64,000 nt of DNA from Leuctra nigra (GCA_934045905.1 OW203763.1:42065172-42129171); one strand, 5' to 3'. Shown: positions 43,311 to 55,974, counted from the stretch's first letter. Program-made: numbers and translations. Notes: a model not told the origin generated them from the letters alone.

Positions 43311-45297
43311 ATTGAGCGAGCGTAGCGAGCGTCACCACGGTACTCTTATGGCACTTTCTCTGTGTGTTTTTTTTTGTTTGCTTGTTTGTTATTTTTTTTT
43401 TGCCTGCACTGCCCAGGTCAAACCGCACAACCAATCGATCTGAAATTTTGTACACATACTAACGTAATTTATGCGATCCCTGGGATCTTTTCTGAACGAG
43501 ATCCTGTGATTGGTTCAAATTTTATAAAAATTATCTTTCGATTGGTTGGTTCGATCAATTTGAAATTTAGCAAAGTCATTGCAACCAACATTGTACCCAA
43601 TCAAAAAAAATTTCAGCCAAATCCTCCAATTGGTTCAAATTTGAAACCATTTTTCCTGTGATTTTTGAAATTTAAACTGGAACCGATTGACCGACCAAAT
43701 AAAAACTTCGCATGGTCATTGGTACCAACATTTATGGTATTTTTGCCAATTTTCACTCTAATCTGTCGGTTTTTTCAAAAGTTTTTGTCATTTTAGGGAC
43801 ATTTTGCGTGTTGGCTGTCAAATTCACGGCGACTTCGAATCTACAGTTCAAGGCAAGGTAGTTAGAGCAGAAAGTTTTAAACATATGAAACTAACTAGGA
43901 AAACGCTCTGTTTAACGCGTTGATGAGCGAGCACGGATACACGCAACACCTCAAACCAAAATTCTGTCTATCGAAAATGTAATAGACCATTTTAAATATT
44001 ATCTCGGCGGCTCTGCTTTCTAAGAAAAATCATATGCAGTATTATTTCCAGACACCTCAGTCCCTGTTTTACCTATTGTTGAAACAGGGACTAAGGTGCC
44101 TGGAAATCAAACTGCATATGATTTTACTTAGAAAGCAGAGCCACCGAGATAATATTTAAAATGGTCTATTAAAAGCCAATAATTCTTTAATTTCGTCAAA
44201 GACTTGTATGAAAATATCAAAAAATTCCTAAAATATTGGTCCCAATAACCATGCAAAGTTTTAAGTTGATCGATGGAACCTTTATGATTGTTAATTTTCA
44301 AAAATCACAGGTTCTCGTTTAAAAAATATACCTGGGACCACTCACACAATATCAGATCAAACTGTTGAACGGTCATTATTATTAAATTTCATATGAGATT
44401 GAAAGTTTCTTCTCTAACTACCTTGGATTAGAACTGAAGAGTCGAAGTCACCGTGAAATATGAAATTCAAGAAATTTTACAGCAAACACGCAAAATGTCC
44501 GTAAACTGTCAATAACTTTGGGATTTAAACACAGATTAGTTGTCAAAAATACAGATAATGCTGGTCCCAATGACCATGCAAAGTTTTAAGTTGATCGGTC
44601 AAACGGTTCTAGTTTAAATTTAAAAAAACACAGGAAATGTGGTTTTAAAGTTTAACCAATAAGAGGATTTGGCTGAAATTTTGTATGATTAGGTACAATG
44701 TTGGTTGTAATGACTTCCTTAAATTTCAAATTGATCGAAGCAACCAATCAAAATATAATTTTTTTAAAACTTGAACCAATCACAGGAGCCCGTCCAAAAA
44801 CGATCCTAGGGACCGCATGGATTACGTTAGCATACGTGCAAAGTTTCAGATCGATTGAATGTGCGGTTTAACCTGGGCTGTGAGGACAAAAAAAAATACA
44901 AACAAAAAAAACACACAGAGAAAGTGCCATAAGAGTACCGTGGTGACGCTCGCTACGCTCGCTCAATAATGACCGTTCAACAGATTGATCTGATATTGTG
45001 TACACACACTACATATCATATCATATGGGTGGTCCCAGGTATATTTTTTGAACGAGATCCTGTGATTTTCGAAAATTAACAAGGAACCGTTCAATCATAA
45101 AGGTTTAATCGATCAACTTAAAACTTAGCAAGGATTGGCACCAATATTTTTGGAGATTTTGGTATTTTTATACAAGTCTGTGACGAAACTAAAGAATTGT
45201 TGGCTTTTAATGACATTCGATAGACATAATTTCGGTTCGAGGTGTTGCGTGTATCCGTGCTCGCTCATCAACGCGTTTCACAGAGCGTTTTCCTAGT
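43311..45297. mobile_element. Interlocked long inverted repeats, order A-B-A'-B'
   Basis: Arm A (43311 to about 43890, tip ATTGAGCGAGCGTAGCGAGCG) is the inverse of A' (about 44388-44967, ending CGCTCGCTACGCTCGCTCAAT). Arm B (43895 to about 44387, tip CTAGGAAAACGCTCTG) is the inverse of B' (44968-45297, ending CAGAGCGTTTTCCTAG). The four blocks abut. B is interrupted by a 190-bp MITE. There is no coding frame of note. A and B share internal phrases such as AACCAACATT and TTAAGTTGATCG, so the two arms are themselves distantly related. Confidence 0.85.
43981..44171. mobile_element. Near-perfect palindromic MITE inserted in arm B
   Basis: AATAGACCATTTTAAATATT at the left is repeated inverted at the right end. 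The whole 190 bp folds as a hairpin with centre near 44074 (CAGTCCCTGTTT ... AAACAGGGACT). The uninterrupted B' arm shows the empty site. TA target likely. Confidence 0.85.
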
Positions 45298-46715
45298 ATC
45301 TACCAATATGCATTTATTAATCAAGTCAACTTTATCTTACAAGTTTATTCATTATTTTATAAATCATATAACCAAGTTGACAATGCCTTATGATCAATAT
45401 CTTACAATACATTAGTTATGTACACATCCATGTTTAATCTTAAATTTAGTTTATATTGCATACCTTTCAATTTAGGAGTTTGAATCTCCCACCAAGTCAA
45501 GTCGGTAAAACAGCTCTTTACTTTATCCATCGCCTAGTTCATCTGTACCCAAGCCAGTGCACCCGCACTTGTTACTCTTCTTTGTGTAACAATCGCGAGA
45601 TGTTGCGCAATACGATGACTCAACAAAGTTCATGACTAAAACACCCAAAGATGGCATTTTGATGGGCTTTTGCTAAGGCCTAAACCGCATGTATAAAGAG
45701 CCGTTTCTCCTGCTATTGTCTCAATTGTTCAGGCTCTCTTGACGATTCACCTCCTCTTCTTGAAGAATATTCCTCTGGCTGTGCAGACGACTCTGCGCCA
45801 GTCAGATTAAATATTTTCATTCCCTGACTAATCTCTAATCTTTCAATGTAAAATTGTCTGATTGAGATTTACTCTTTCCTTCCTCTTCACGCACTACCTA
45901 ATAGTATTTTTGCCTGATTCTTCGAGGTACAATTTAACTTTAACTATAAAATTTGTCAAGTCTTTTAATTTGAAATAAGGGAACAACCCTTTCATATTAT
46001 TGTAAAAGTGTATTTTACAATCTACGAACAATTCTGTGTGAAGTCCGATTTTAAACTGTGAAACATTATTGTAAAAGTGTAATTTACAATCTGTGAAATT
46101 TCTGCGTCAAAGTCCTGGTTTCTACAAAGTGTCTGTATCGTCAAATACATAATAATATCAACCAAGTGAACCAGTCTTCAAACGTCTTCAATCAATTGGG
46201 TGAGCAACTTTGGTAAAAGCCAAATCCTTCTCAAATCCTTTCCCGAATAATTAGGATTCCTTATTTTCTTTGATCAAACATGAATCAAGTGAATTTTCCT
46301 ATTTTCTTTCATTAAGATGTAAAATCAGTGTTTTTCTTAACTATTTCAACGATTTTAATTAACGTCATCTTAGCACCGAAAAAGAGTGATTTTTCTCTAA
46401 ACTTTCGACAAGAAGTTCCAATAAATTACTTTCTACATTTACCAATTTAACAGTTGGTATCTACGCCTCATCTACGTAAAATCTTCGATATTCTCAAAAT
46501 TCATAGTTTGGTTATTTACTACAAGATAACCTGGTAGCAGTATACCAGAATCTTTAAAATTCATTAAGTCACTTTCTACCCCCTAAAGGCCACATTACAC
46601 TGTATAAGTCTCTGTTAGTAAGCTCGTCGTTTATAAAAAGTAGACCTCGTAAAAGAACGGTGCTTGCCAGCGTCGAGCTATCGCCCGACTAGATCGGGGA
46701 TATAGTTCATTCATT
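45298..46715. other. AT-rich spacer, nothing recognised
   Basis: No supported gene. TATTGTAAAAGTGTA occurs twice (about 45999 and 46065) as a local duplication. Confidence 0.5.
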
Positions 46716-47750
46716 TTTTTAACTCCTTTATTATTTAATACACATACACACAAACATCACACAATCCACAAAGCTCAGGGAGCTCATCTGTGGGAAAAAA
46801 ACAATATGAAAAGAAAGAACAGATAATGTTTTAGGAGCGTAAGAGAACAATACAAAAAAAGAATTAATGAAGTAACTTAAGAATAATAAGATAAAGAATA
46901 AAAATTACATAATAATCACATAGCATGAACATTCAAACACTTGCTATATACTATCAAATAAGGGTGAAATATTCTTAGGTTCTCAAGTGGTTCTATAGTA
47001 AACAACCATCAAAGAGAATTAATAAAAATAACTCTTGAATAATAAGAAAAAGTGAATACAATAACACAAAAAAGAATGTATAAATTAACTCAAGATAAAG
47101 AAAAGTGAATGTATAATAATTCCTAATAATGACATAAATAATCAAAAAAAATAACATTCACCATACGTTATAAAACTTTCATACAAGGTTGAGAAAAGCA
47201 TAGGTTCAAAAGTGGTTCTAAAGTGAACACATCGAAAAGAATGAATACATAACCTAAAAAAAAACATAAATAATAACAATATGAGCATTCAACCTTCAGA
47301 CAAGGTTGAGAGAAGCCAATGTTTCAACGCAATTTTATAGAAAGAAAATGATTCTAAATTTCTGCAATTACTGGGAATTAAGTTAAATGTTTCTGGAACA
47401 ATAAAATCCAGTCTTCGTTTACCATTTTTGTTACGCCAGGCCGGGACGTAAAAATTGCTGAGTAAAGACAATCTAGTTTGAACTGGGTGATTTTGAAGAA
47501 TTTTATGCTCATCAGAAAAATAAAATTTTAATATTAACCGATAATTATAAAGAAGGGAAATTGGTAAAAATTTACAAAGTTCATAAGGACTTCTAGAATC
47601 GCAATTCAAATTATTTTTTGAGTGTTCAGGAATTAAATTTTTGATTATTCTGTCTTGCAAGTAAACAATTTTTTGTTTAAGATATGCAATATAAGATATG
47701 TATAGGTAAAGCGAACATGGCTGTACATACACAATATGGTAGAATTCTCC
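46716..47750 (-). mobile_element. 5'-truncated LINE, C-terminus and 3' UTR
   Basis: The minus-strand frame 47289-47732 reads RSPYELCKFLPISLLYNYRL, YFSDEHKILQNHPVQTRLSL and WRNKNGKRRLDFIVPETFNL. This matches the tail of the LINE at 49.2-51.3 kb (YYFDDEYKILYDHEVNTR, KHGKRRLQYTIPTIFN). The 3' UTR (46716-47280) holds degenerate repeats of a ~220-bp unit around AGGTTC...AAGTGGTTCTA. A T-run at about 46715 marks the A-rich tail of the minus strand. Confidence 0.8.
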
Positions 47751-47959
47751 AAGGAAGCCGGCCTAATAATTATTAACACCAAATTTGCTTTTATCAACTT
47801 CCACACAGCCCAGCGCCCGCAAGATAGGAGTCCTCTAATCAAAATCAAGAATAAAAGTCTCGCTTAGGTAAAAGAGATTCGTTTCCTAGGAATTATAATC
47901 TCTCCCTCACTAAATTGGTCCCCCCATATAGATACACTGTGCAAGAAAATGTCGTCATT

Positions 47960-48130
47960 TCCTTATCTAATGGGTAATCTTCGTATGACAGTTACCAGCG
48001 AAACACTATTGACGACTTACTTCGGACTCGTCAAAGCGAGAATATCATATGGCATTATCTTCTGGGGAAGCTCTCACGACTCAAGAAGAATACTTTTAAT
48101 CCAAAAATGAATTGCAAATTTACAAATAAC
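47960..48130 (+). pseudogene. LINE reverse transcriptase C-terminal scrap
   Basis: TVTSETLLTTYFGLVKARIS and YGIIFWGSSHDSRRILLIQK match SHLNYGIILWGHSSGAKRLF of the LINE at 53.7 kb. About 45 codons, then a stop. Confidence 0.7.
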
Positions 48131-48700
48131 AAGTACTAATTTAGTTTTATTGGTGTGTTTGATAACAAGAAGTTTTACAGGTCTGCACACAGTTTATAAA
48201 TATTGTTTGTTGTTCTGCCTGCCTCGACAGGCAAAGGTGGCTTGCAGAACTGCTGATTATTGACAACGTGGAATTGTTCCTAACCAAATAAACAATCAAA
48301 AATAAAATCGGATTATGTTTGTAAAAGCTTTGTAATTATCAGAGCAGAACACATCAAGGATTGTGGGATTACAAAACGAACAGAAACTCAGTGTTTATAA
48401 AAGCGTATAAAAACTAATTTCTCTAACTTCCCTCGGCCTATACCTGTTAATGTAGTGCCAACGTTTTTGTGGAACTGCATTAAGATTCCCTTGATTATAG
48501 ATTTGTGATTACCAAGGAAGTAGATAGCTACTATTTACCTACTGATGCCTATGATAGAATTACATCTGATATTCCATGCAGATGGGATGTAATGCAATCA
48601 TTGTGTTTATATGACATATGTTAATTAATGCAAAAAGCATTGAGAAAATTCAGAAAATGTGAGTGTGTCAAGGCGCGTACTTTGAGGAAGTTTAGTACTA
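48131..48700. other. Spacer, nothing recognised
   Basis: A short inverted repeat CCTGCCTCGACAGGC at about 48220 and no supported gene. Confidence 0.4.
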
Positions 48701-49177
48701 GAGAGCCCCGCCCACTTCCCATTTCCCATCTATCCATGAACTTCATAAACTTGCCGTCATCGCAGTTACTATTCGTCCGTCCAGTGCTGGATGCGAAAGA
48801 TCTTTTCAGATTAGATTAGATTAGATTACATTAGATTAGTTTGGTTTAATGGCGCGTCAACGACGAGGTTATATTGCGCACATTAATTGTTATATTTAAC
48901 TTTGTTGATCATAATTGGAGGGCAAAGGGAGGGGGTCGACCTAACGGGCGCGATCCGGGGGAGTCCAGCACTGGTGGGAAGGCCAGGCCGGAATGGGGAC
49001 GGACCGGGGGGAGTGAGGATTCGGGCCGGTGGAACCCGATTTCAGGGGGATCACCATCTCGAGGGGGGAGGCCGGCCCGAGGGGACCGCAAATTCAAGGG
49101 AGGGCATGGTTAGGCCGACCCTGGCTGCTCTTTGTCTGGGCCTCACCACTGATCTGTCCGGCATGGGTAACCCTTAC

Positions 49178-51658
49178 CCATTTGTTTTACTTTTTGTTTA
49201 AGGAAGTAAATTGGTCAACATTGTTGGAGAGTAATGATTGTGTTGAACTCTATGCTAAAATAGTAGACACTTTTAAGCACTGTTATGATAAGGCTACTTA
49301 CACAAAAAAATTGAATTGTAAAAATATGTTGCGTAAAAATTGGATGACTAAAGATTTGTTGATGGATGTAAACAAAAGGGATAAATTATTCAAAAAATGG
49401 AAAAATTGTGAGAATTCTATGAGATGCATAAACATGAATGAGTACAAAAAATTTAGAAATGAAGTTACAAAGAAAATAAAGTCTGCAAAGATTGCTTATT
49501 ATAAGAAAGAGATAGAGGGTGCAAAAATGAATATGAGAGATATGTGGAAAACAATTAATATTATTTCTGGGAAAAGTAAGAAGAGTTCTGTGGATGATGT
49601 TATCACTAGATATTTAGGTAAGGGACATACAGTTGATAAAATTGCCAATTTATTTGTTGATTCATTTATAAGTGATATTGAGAATATAAGCCACAAGTGT
49701 AATATTGTCTCTAGTAAAAGTGTATATTGTGATGAGGCAACACAGTCATTGTATATTCCAGCAATTCACAGATTTGAAATTGAAAAGATAATAAGAGAAA
49801 TGAATGTAAATAAGCAACCTGGGATTCATAGTATTCGAGTAATTGATATTAAATATTTGTGTACTGAAATTAGTCCTGTGTTAACTCATCTCATAAACTT
49901 ATCATTAAAGACCGGTGTAGTGCCTGATGCAATGAAATTGTCAGTAGTTAGACCAATATTTAAGAAAGGAGATCATTTATTGTTAACAAATTACAGGCCA
50001 ATATCATTGTTGCCAACAGTTGAGAAAATAATGGAGAAAATTTTAGTCAAAAAGCTAACGGATTACCTTAAAAAGTTTGATATAATTGATAATATGCAAT
50101 TTGGTTTTCAAAAAGGAAAGAGTACAACTGACCTATTGATATTATTTTCCGAATATATTAATTTGAATCTTGACAAACATTTCAATATAATTGCGTTGTT
50201 CATTGATTTTTCGAGGGCATTTGATACCATTAATCACAAAAAGTTAATACAAATTTTGGAGAATATTGGGATAAGGGGACCATTATTGAATTGGTTTAAG
50301 AATTATTTAAATAATCGAAAGATTGTAGTCAAGATGTCAAATTCTTTTAGTTATTATAAAGACGTGTTACTGGGAGTCCCTCAAGGGTCTAACCTTGGCC
50401 CAATTTTGTATATAATCTATGTAAATTATGTATTTAAATTACTACATGACACAAAGATATTTATGTGTGCAGATGATACCGTTCTTTTAGTAGCTAATAA
50501 AAGTTTAGAAATGGCAGAAATTGAACTTCAGATCAACTTCAATAAATTAATTTGTTGGACCCCTGATAGTGGTCTGGTGATTAATTCTAGCAAAACAAAA
50601 ATATTACATATATGTTCTCATTTTAATACAGAAAAGAATTCTATGATTGACATTACTTTTCATTCCAATAGTTGTATACATAATAATATGTTGGAAGGTA
50701 GTTGTCTTTGTGTGACTAAAATTGAGACCGCTGAAACTCATGTTTATTTGGGTTTGACTATTGATAGACATTTTACTTGGCGCCCTCATATTAATGTTCT
50801 CTGTAATAAATTGCGTATATGTGCACATAGATTATATAATTTAAACGATATTTTGTCATTGCGATTAATAAAAATAGTGTATTATGCGCTGGTTGAGTCA
50901 ATTATGACGTATGGGGTATTGGCATGGGGTAATGCGTCTGATGTGCATTTGCAGAGGATTTTTATGGTACAGAAAAGAATTATTAATATTATAACGCCAA
51001 ATTATGTGAAGATTAAATTTAATTATAAAAATGATAGTTTTTTTGCATATTTGAATTTTCTTAATATTTTTGATATTTTCTTGTATAAATTAATTATACG
51101 GTATTACTTTGACGATGAATATAAAATATTATACGATCATGAAGTAAATACGAGAGCAAAGGATAAGGGAACACTGAAGGTGCCAGGTTACACAAATAAA
51201 CATGGCAAAAGGCGGCTTCAATATACAATCCCTACTATTTTTAATATCATTCCCCCTGTTTTGAAACAGTTAGATAAATATGTTATTATTAAAAAGGAAA
51301 TCAAAGATGGGTTGATAAATAGAGATCATTAATTGAATATGTTATTATTATTATTATTATGATTCAGATGATTATTATTATTATGATTCAGATGATTATT
51401 ATTATTAATGTTATTTTTCCTATGCAACTCAATTACGTTTGGTAAATACTTTGTAATATAATCCTGTATTTCTTATGAATTTGTATTGTTTATTGAATTA
51501 ATTAATTATGTCTGCAATATTGATACTGTATTTCTTTATGATTTATTATGTTTTATTGAATTATGTATTGCCACAGGCTAGCCAGTGATGGCTATGTGGC
51601 CTAGTCTGACTATATGTATTAACCTGTTTATAATAAATAAAATGTTAAAACAAAACAA
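49178..51658 (+). mobile_element. 5'-truncated LINE inserted in SINE-R1
   Basis: Joining CCCTTAC (49171-49177) to ACATGAGC (51659-) recreates the uninterrupted SINE exactly, so no clear target duplication or deletion occurred. The 3' end has TTATTA/GATTCAGATGA minisatellite units (51344-51408) and a short AAAATGTTAAAACAAAAC tail. Confidence 0.82.
49204..51332 (+). CDS. LINE reverse transcriptase, endonuclease missing
   Basis: The frame is open for about 700 codons. By chance it also reads back into SINE sequence to 49029, so the true N-terminus is lost. It shows the RT motifs in order: RPIFKKGDHLLLTNYRPISL, FGFQKGKSTTDLL, FIDFSRAFDTINH (motif A Asp), GVPQGSNLGP (motif B) and MCADDTVLL (motif C). 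A thumb follows (YLGLTIDRHFTWRPHIN) and then a jockey/CR1-like tail (ESIMTYGVLAWGNAS, YTNKHGKRRLQ). The catalytic box has Cys in place of the usual Tyr of YADD; both Asp remain. It copies LINE RNA at the target site. No upstream endonuclease remains, so this copy is dead on arrival, though its frame is undamaged, which suggests recent insertion. Confidence 0.9.
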
Positions 51659-51879
51659 ACATGAGCATATGCTCGCCGGCGTAGCTGCAATGGATCATTG
51701 GCCAACACAAACCCCACCACCGCGATAAGGTGAAGATCTTTTCAAGTTTGCGCCAAATCAAAATCTATTTAAGAAACAATATGGAAACAATCGGCTCGCT
51801 AACTTGGCTGTTTTATCAATTGTAAAGTCACTCACAAAATCAATGGACTTAAATCAAGCTGTGGATCGATTCGCAGTTT

Positions 51880-54260
51880 CCCACAACAACAGTTGTCAAC
51901 AGTTGAGCAATGCTCGCTGTTATGTGTTCGACCCGGAACTCTCTGACCACCTGTTTCAGGCATTAACAATAGAATTATTACCCCCCGCTACAGAGACTTT
52001 AGAAAAAGAATCAAAAAGCTTCAAAATGTGTCAGATTGAGTCCTTCATACTCGAGATCAGCGAAGTTACATGGGACGCCGTCTACACGAAAGCGTCGCTG
52101 GACGACAAATACGAAGAATTCCTACGCACGTTCCTTAGAGTGTTCAACAACGTATGTCCAAAAAATAATATGAAACTTAATAGAAATCATAATAAATCAA
52201 ATAATCCATGGTTCACCCAAGAGCTTCGCGACATGTCCCTGTCTGTAAAGAAGTCCTACCGTGCTACGAGAAGATCAGATCATTCAGCTGATGGCAAGAC
52301 CAACTATATTTCCCTTAAACGAACTAACATGAAGATGATAACGGAGGCGAAAAAAGCTACCAACGATTTAACTTTACAATCATCATCAAACAAAGCTAAG
52401 ACTGCCTGGAGTATTGTAAACTCATATCACTACGGTAAAAGCCATCATTCTAACATAGATATTCGACTGGAAGAAGGCGAAGAATTAATAACCTCGCAAC
52501 AGGAAATAGCATCTCGTCTTAATAATCACTTCAAAAACGCAGCAGTGAAAATGCTTGAGTCGCGGAAAGCCATTACTCGACCTTCCCCACCCCACTACCC
52601 AGTCTCTACTAGCCAGAACATCATATTTTTATAGGTATCCTTTGACACCTAAGGAATACTACTCAATAATTGAAAAAATAGGGTCCAAGACTTCAGCAGG
52701 TATCGATGAAATTCCTTGTTTCCTCGTCAAATATGTGGCACCCTTCATCATGGAACCACTGATCCACATAATAAATCACTCGTTCGAACATGGATCCTTC
52801 CCTACATGTCTCAAAACTGCCAAGATAATTCCTATCTTCAAATCCGGGGAGAGAATGAAAATTGAAAATTACAGGCCTATCGCTCTTTTATCAGTCTTCT
52901 CTAAACTCCTCGAATCGGCCTTCTGTCTAAGACTTTTGTCTTTCCACTAATCAACACGGTTTCATGAAAGGAAGATCAACTATAACCGCCCTTGCCAGCT
53001 TCATAGACGACATTCTTTAATCTCTTGATAATAACAAAGGCACCGTTGGCATATTCTACTACTTCAGCAAAGCTTTCGACAGCGTCAATCACACACTCTT
53101 ACTCCACAAACTCAATCTACTGGGAATTCGCGGAGTCGCCAACGATTGGATCAGATCCTACCTGTCGGACAGAGAGCAAAGAGTGTGCATATCAGGCAAG
53201 ACCACTTCACACCTCTCGGACGGACTTACAACAAACGTCGGAATGCCGCAAGGGTCAATAATTTCTCCGTATTTATTCATCCTATTCACCAATGACCTTC
53301 CCGAAATTATAACAGCAGGAACTTTGACACTGTTCGCTGAAGACACGAATCAGCTGATCTCGACGGACATAAAGTATCTCGGCGACTTATCAAATGAGGC
53401 AGCACAGCAGGTCGAGGCGTGGAGTAATGATAACTACATGATTTTAAATAAAACGAAAACAGTATTTATGCAATTCATTACGAAATGGAAGAAGAAAGAA
53501 GAAAGTCTACTCATTCGGCTAGAAGGAACCAGCATCGCGGAGGCAGAGACAACGAAGTTCTTGGGAGTCCAGCTCAATGAAACACTAGACTGGAGCAACC
53601 ATATTCAAATGATCAGTGCACGTGTTGCCTCAGGTTGCTTCTTGATAAGAAAACTAATAGACATAACGAGTATCAGCGCCGTAAAGATGGTATATTTCTC
53701 ACTTATCCAATCTCACTTGAATTACGGTATTATATTGTGGGGTCATTCTTCAGGAGCCAAGAGACTTTTTACTTTACAAAAAAGAACCCTACGGACAATG
53801 GCAAAAGCCAGCTTCAATCCTTGCACTGACATTTATTTTAAAGACTCGTGCAAACCCCTTTTTAAGCGTTTCAACATCCTGACTCTTCCTAGCCTTTATA
53901 TTTATAATTGTATTATGTTTGTTATAGGCAATGACAAGAGATCTCCTGTAAATTCATTTGACCATCAATATGCAACAAGACACAAAGAGGACTTAAAACT
54001 TTTAAAACATAAACTTGCACTGTACGAGAAAAGTCCAATCTATCAAGAATCTAAATTTTATAATGCTCTACCGCTTGTTTTTGCTTGCTTGTTTTTAATT
54101 AGCTCTTGTTTTTATTCATTCAATGAATTGTATTCAGGCTAAGAAATGCGTACCTTCATTGTTTACTTGTATTTGTGTGTACTATCTGTCTTTATTTAAG
54201 TATGTATCTTTGACTGTCATCATATCATGTATTTGATCAATTATGACAATAAATAAAACT
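51880..54260 (+). pseudogene. Older LINE, endonuclease end to tail, frameshifted
   Basis: The frame to 52634 holds CYVFDPELSDHLFQ (SDH box of the APE-type endonuclease) and the linker PWFTQELRDMSLSVKKSY. The next frame, to about 52950, holds KTSAGIDEIPCFLVKYV and FKSGERMKIENYRPIALL. The region 52950-53180 switches frames (GFMKGRSTITALASF, YYFSKAFDSVNH, LLGIRGVANDW). A final frame, 53183-54142, holds GMPQGSIISPYLF, LFAEDTNQLI (motif C, degenerate: AED for ADD), FLGVQLNETLDWSNHIQ and LNYGIILWGHSSG. The 3' tail ATAAATAAAACTAAAACTAA is at 54250-54278. It is more decayed than the LINE at 49.2 kb and from a different subfamily. Confidence 0.88.
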
Positions 54261-54279
54261 AAAACTAAACTAAAACTAT

Positions 54280-55505
54280 ACAACACAACGATGATGTTTA
54301 TATATTGAACTTGTATTTCGTGGTTTTGCTTAACCCTGCGCGAGGGGAGTAATGATTTTAGTAAATATGACGGGTTTTCGCTTTGCCCCCTCACACAACT
54401 ATTTATTCGTAAGCTAATGTTGGCAGAACGAAACAGCATTAGGAACATCTCAAAAATCGCTCAAATGCTATAGAGGTAAGAGGCTAGAAGTTATTTTTTA
54501 AGATTATTAATTTTATATAAACTTTTGTTAAACTTCGGATTATGAATTATTTTTTTGTGTGTTTACTTCTTTATTTCTTTCAGTTTATATTTGTGTTGTA
54601 GAAAGCATCATTGGGACAGGAGATACAGGGGAGATAGTGTCTCCACTTGAAAAAACGGAACGTGCTGTTCGTATCTTTCACACTTTAAAATTTGCTGTAA
54701 TTGCATTTTATTTTAATTGTATCGTACTATTATTTGATGTATTAATTGGTGTTAACTGTTTTGTAACACATACAATCTTCGCATAAACGCACTTGTCAGC
54801 AGGAAAACTAAAACATATCAAGAAAACTGAGTCAGAATTGAAAACAAGTCAGTTCACGCCATTTCTGTTTTTAATGAAACTTCACCTGACATTCAGACCG
54901 ATTTAAATAATGCTGTCACTCTTGCTGTCAATGAGTGTCAATAGTCAGTCACAGAAGTCGTCTCGCAAGGGTCGCGCTAATCACCAAGGAAATGACAGAT
55001 TAAATTCCATCCATCCCTCTTTCTGTGGCCTTGGATGTGGTCTCTTATGCCTGCAAAGACAGCTTGAAATTAAATAAAATAAATTAAGTACCAACACAAA
55101 AGAAACTTGCTTCCGAAACAAACAACCATCCTGTGATGCTTGAAATCATTATCAATATTTTCAAACGTTTCTTGTAACCAACGAACGACCCAGGGTAAAT
55201 CGGCAACAATTATAAACCTTTATTTCCTTTAAATAGATACAAATATTTTTCCTCCCTCCTTTCAAATAGTATAATAAACTAGACACATCCTCTGTGACAG
55301 TTGTTTGTCCTGCAATAGATTGGTATACATACCTAGTGATTCTATGTATTTGCGATAGATTCAATTGGCGACATAATGCGCACTGGCTTAAAAATTTTGT
55401 TTAAGATAAAGTAATGTCGTCAATATGGGCCTACCTCACCAAAAGAACAGTGCAATACGGATTGTTTAATCCACGGAGCGTCATGATACTATAGATTGAC
55501 CCTGA
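54280..55505. other. Spacer, nothing recognised
   Basis: AT-rich; the frame at 54559-54786 has a hydrophobic C-terminus but no family motif. Confidence 0.45.
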
Positions 55506-55509
55506 ACAA

Positions 55510-55692
55510 GACAGCATTCTTCCCCCATATTCCATGCAAACTGCGGAAAGGGGCAATTCATCATTGCTTCCAAACATATCGAATCTGTATGTTATAGAGT
55601 GCCCCAAAGCACTTCAAACAATTCAACTTGAGAATAGCTCTCAAATAAGTATCAATTTTAGCACGTGCACATAGATGTATGAAGATAATTTC
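55510..55692. repeat. Interspersed repeat R4, copy 2
   Basis: Matches 33046-33238, sharing AGAGTGCCCCAAAGCAC and TTTTAGCACGTGCACATAG. Confidence 0.7.
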
Positions 55693-55974
55693 TTAGTAGT
55701 AAGTAAAAAAATCAATTTATGTATAGATAACAAAATATTTATAATAGATTTTAAATAATACCAAATTATTGTAATTTTCAATAGTGTGTCACACCCCAGG
55801 TAAAATAAGGTTATTGTAATGAATGTACCTTTTACTTTGTAGGTACCTAGGTAATATAAATGTATGAATTTATGACTAGCCAAGTCATACAACAATGGTG
55901 TTGCATTAAAAGTTATACATATTGCTAAGCGAAGTCATGGTGTATTAGATCAAGTCATATTGGTTAAAATCAAC

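Larger units (their letters stand above)
48809..51732 (-). mobile_element. SINE-R1 copy with 12-bp target duplication, split by a LINE
   Basis: AAGATCTTTTCA flanks it (48797-48808 and 51733-51744). The long TTAGATTAGATTA tail (48809-48838) is at the plus-strand left. The body runs to CCCTTAC at 49177 and resumes with ACATGAGCATATGC at 51659. The intervening 2.48 kb are a LINE on the opposite strand. Confidence 0.88.
48715..51880 (+). pseudogene. hAT-like C-terminal fragment interrupted by SINE-R1
   Basis: Before the SINE the frame reads LLFVRPVLDAKDLF. After the duplicated AAGATCTTTTCA it continues KFAPNQNLFKKQYGNNRLAN, LAVLSIVKSLTKSMDL and AVDRFA. The RLANLAVLSI pattern resembles the hAT C-terminal dimerisation region. 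At about 51880 it joins LINE sequence (NNSC ... DPELSDHLF). Removing the SINE and one target copy restores a continuous frame, which supports the insertion model. Confidence 0.5.

Noticed and set aside
49029..49203. N-terminal extension of the LINE reverse transcriptase into SINE sequence
   Set aside because: The in-frame extension is SINE-R1 DNA before the LINE junction at 49178; the fusion is a chance of insertion.
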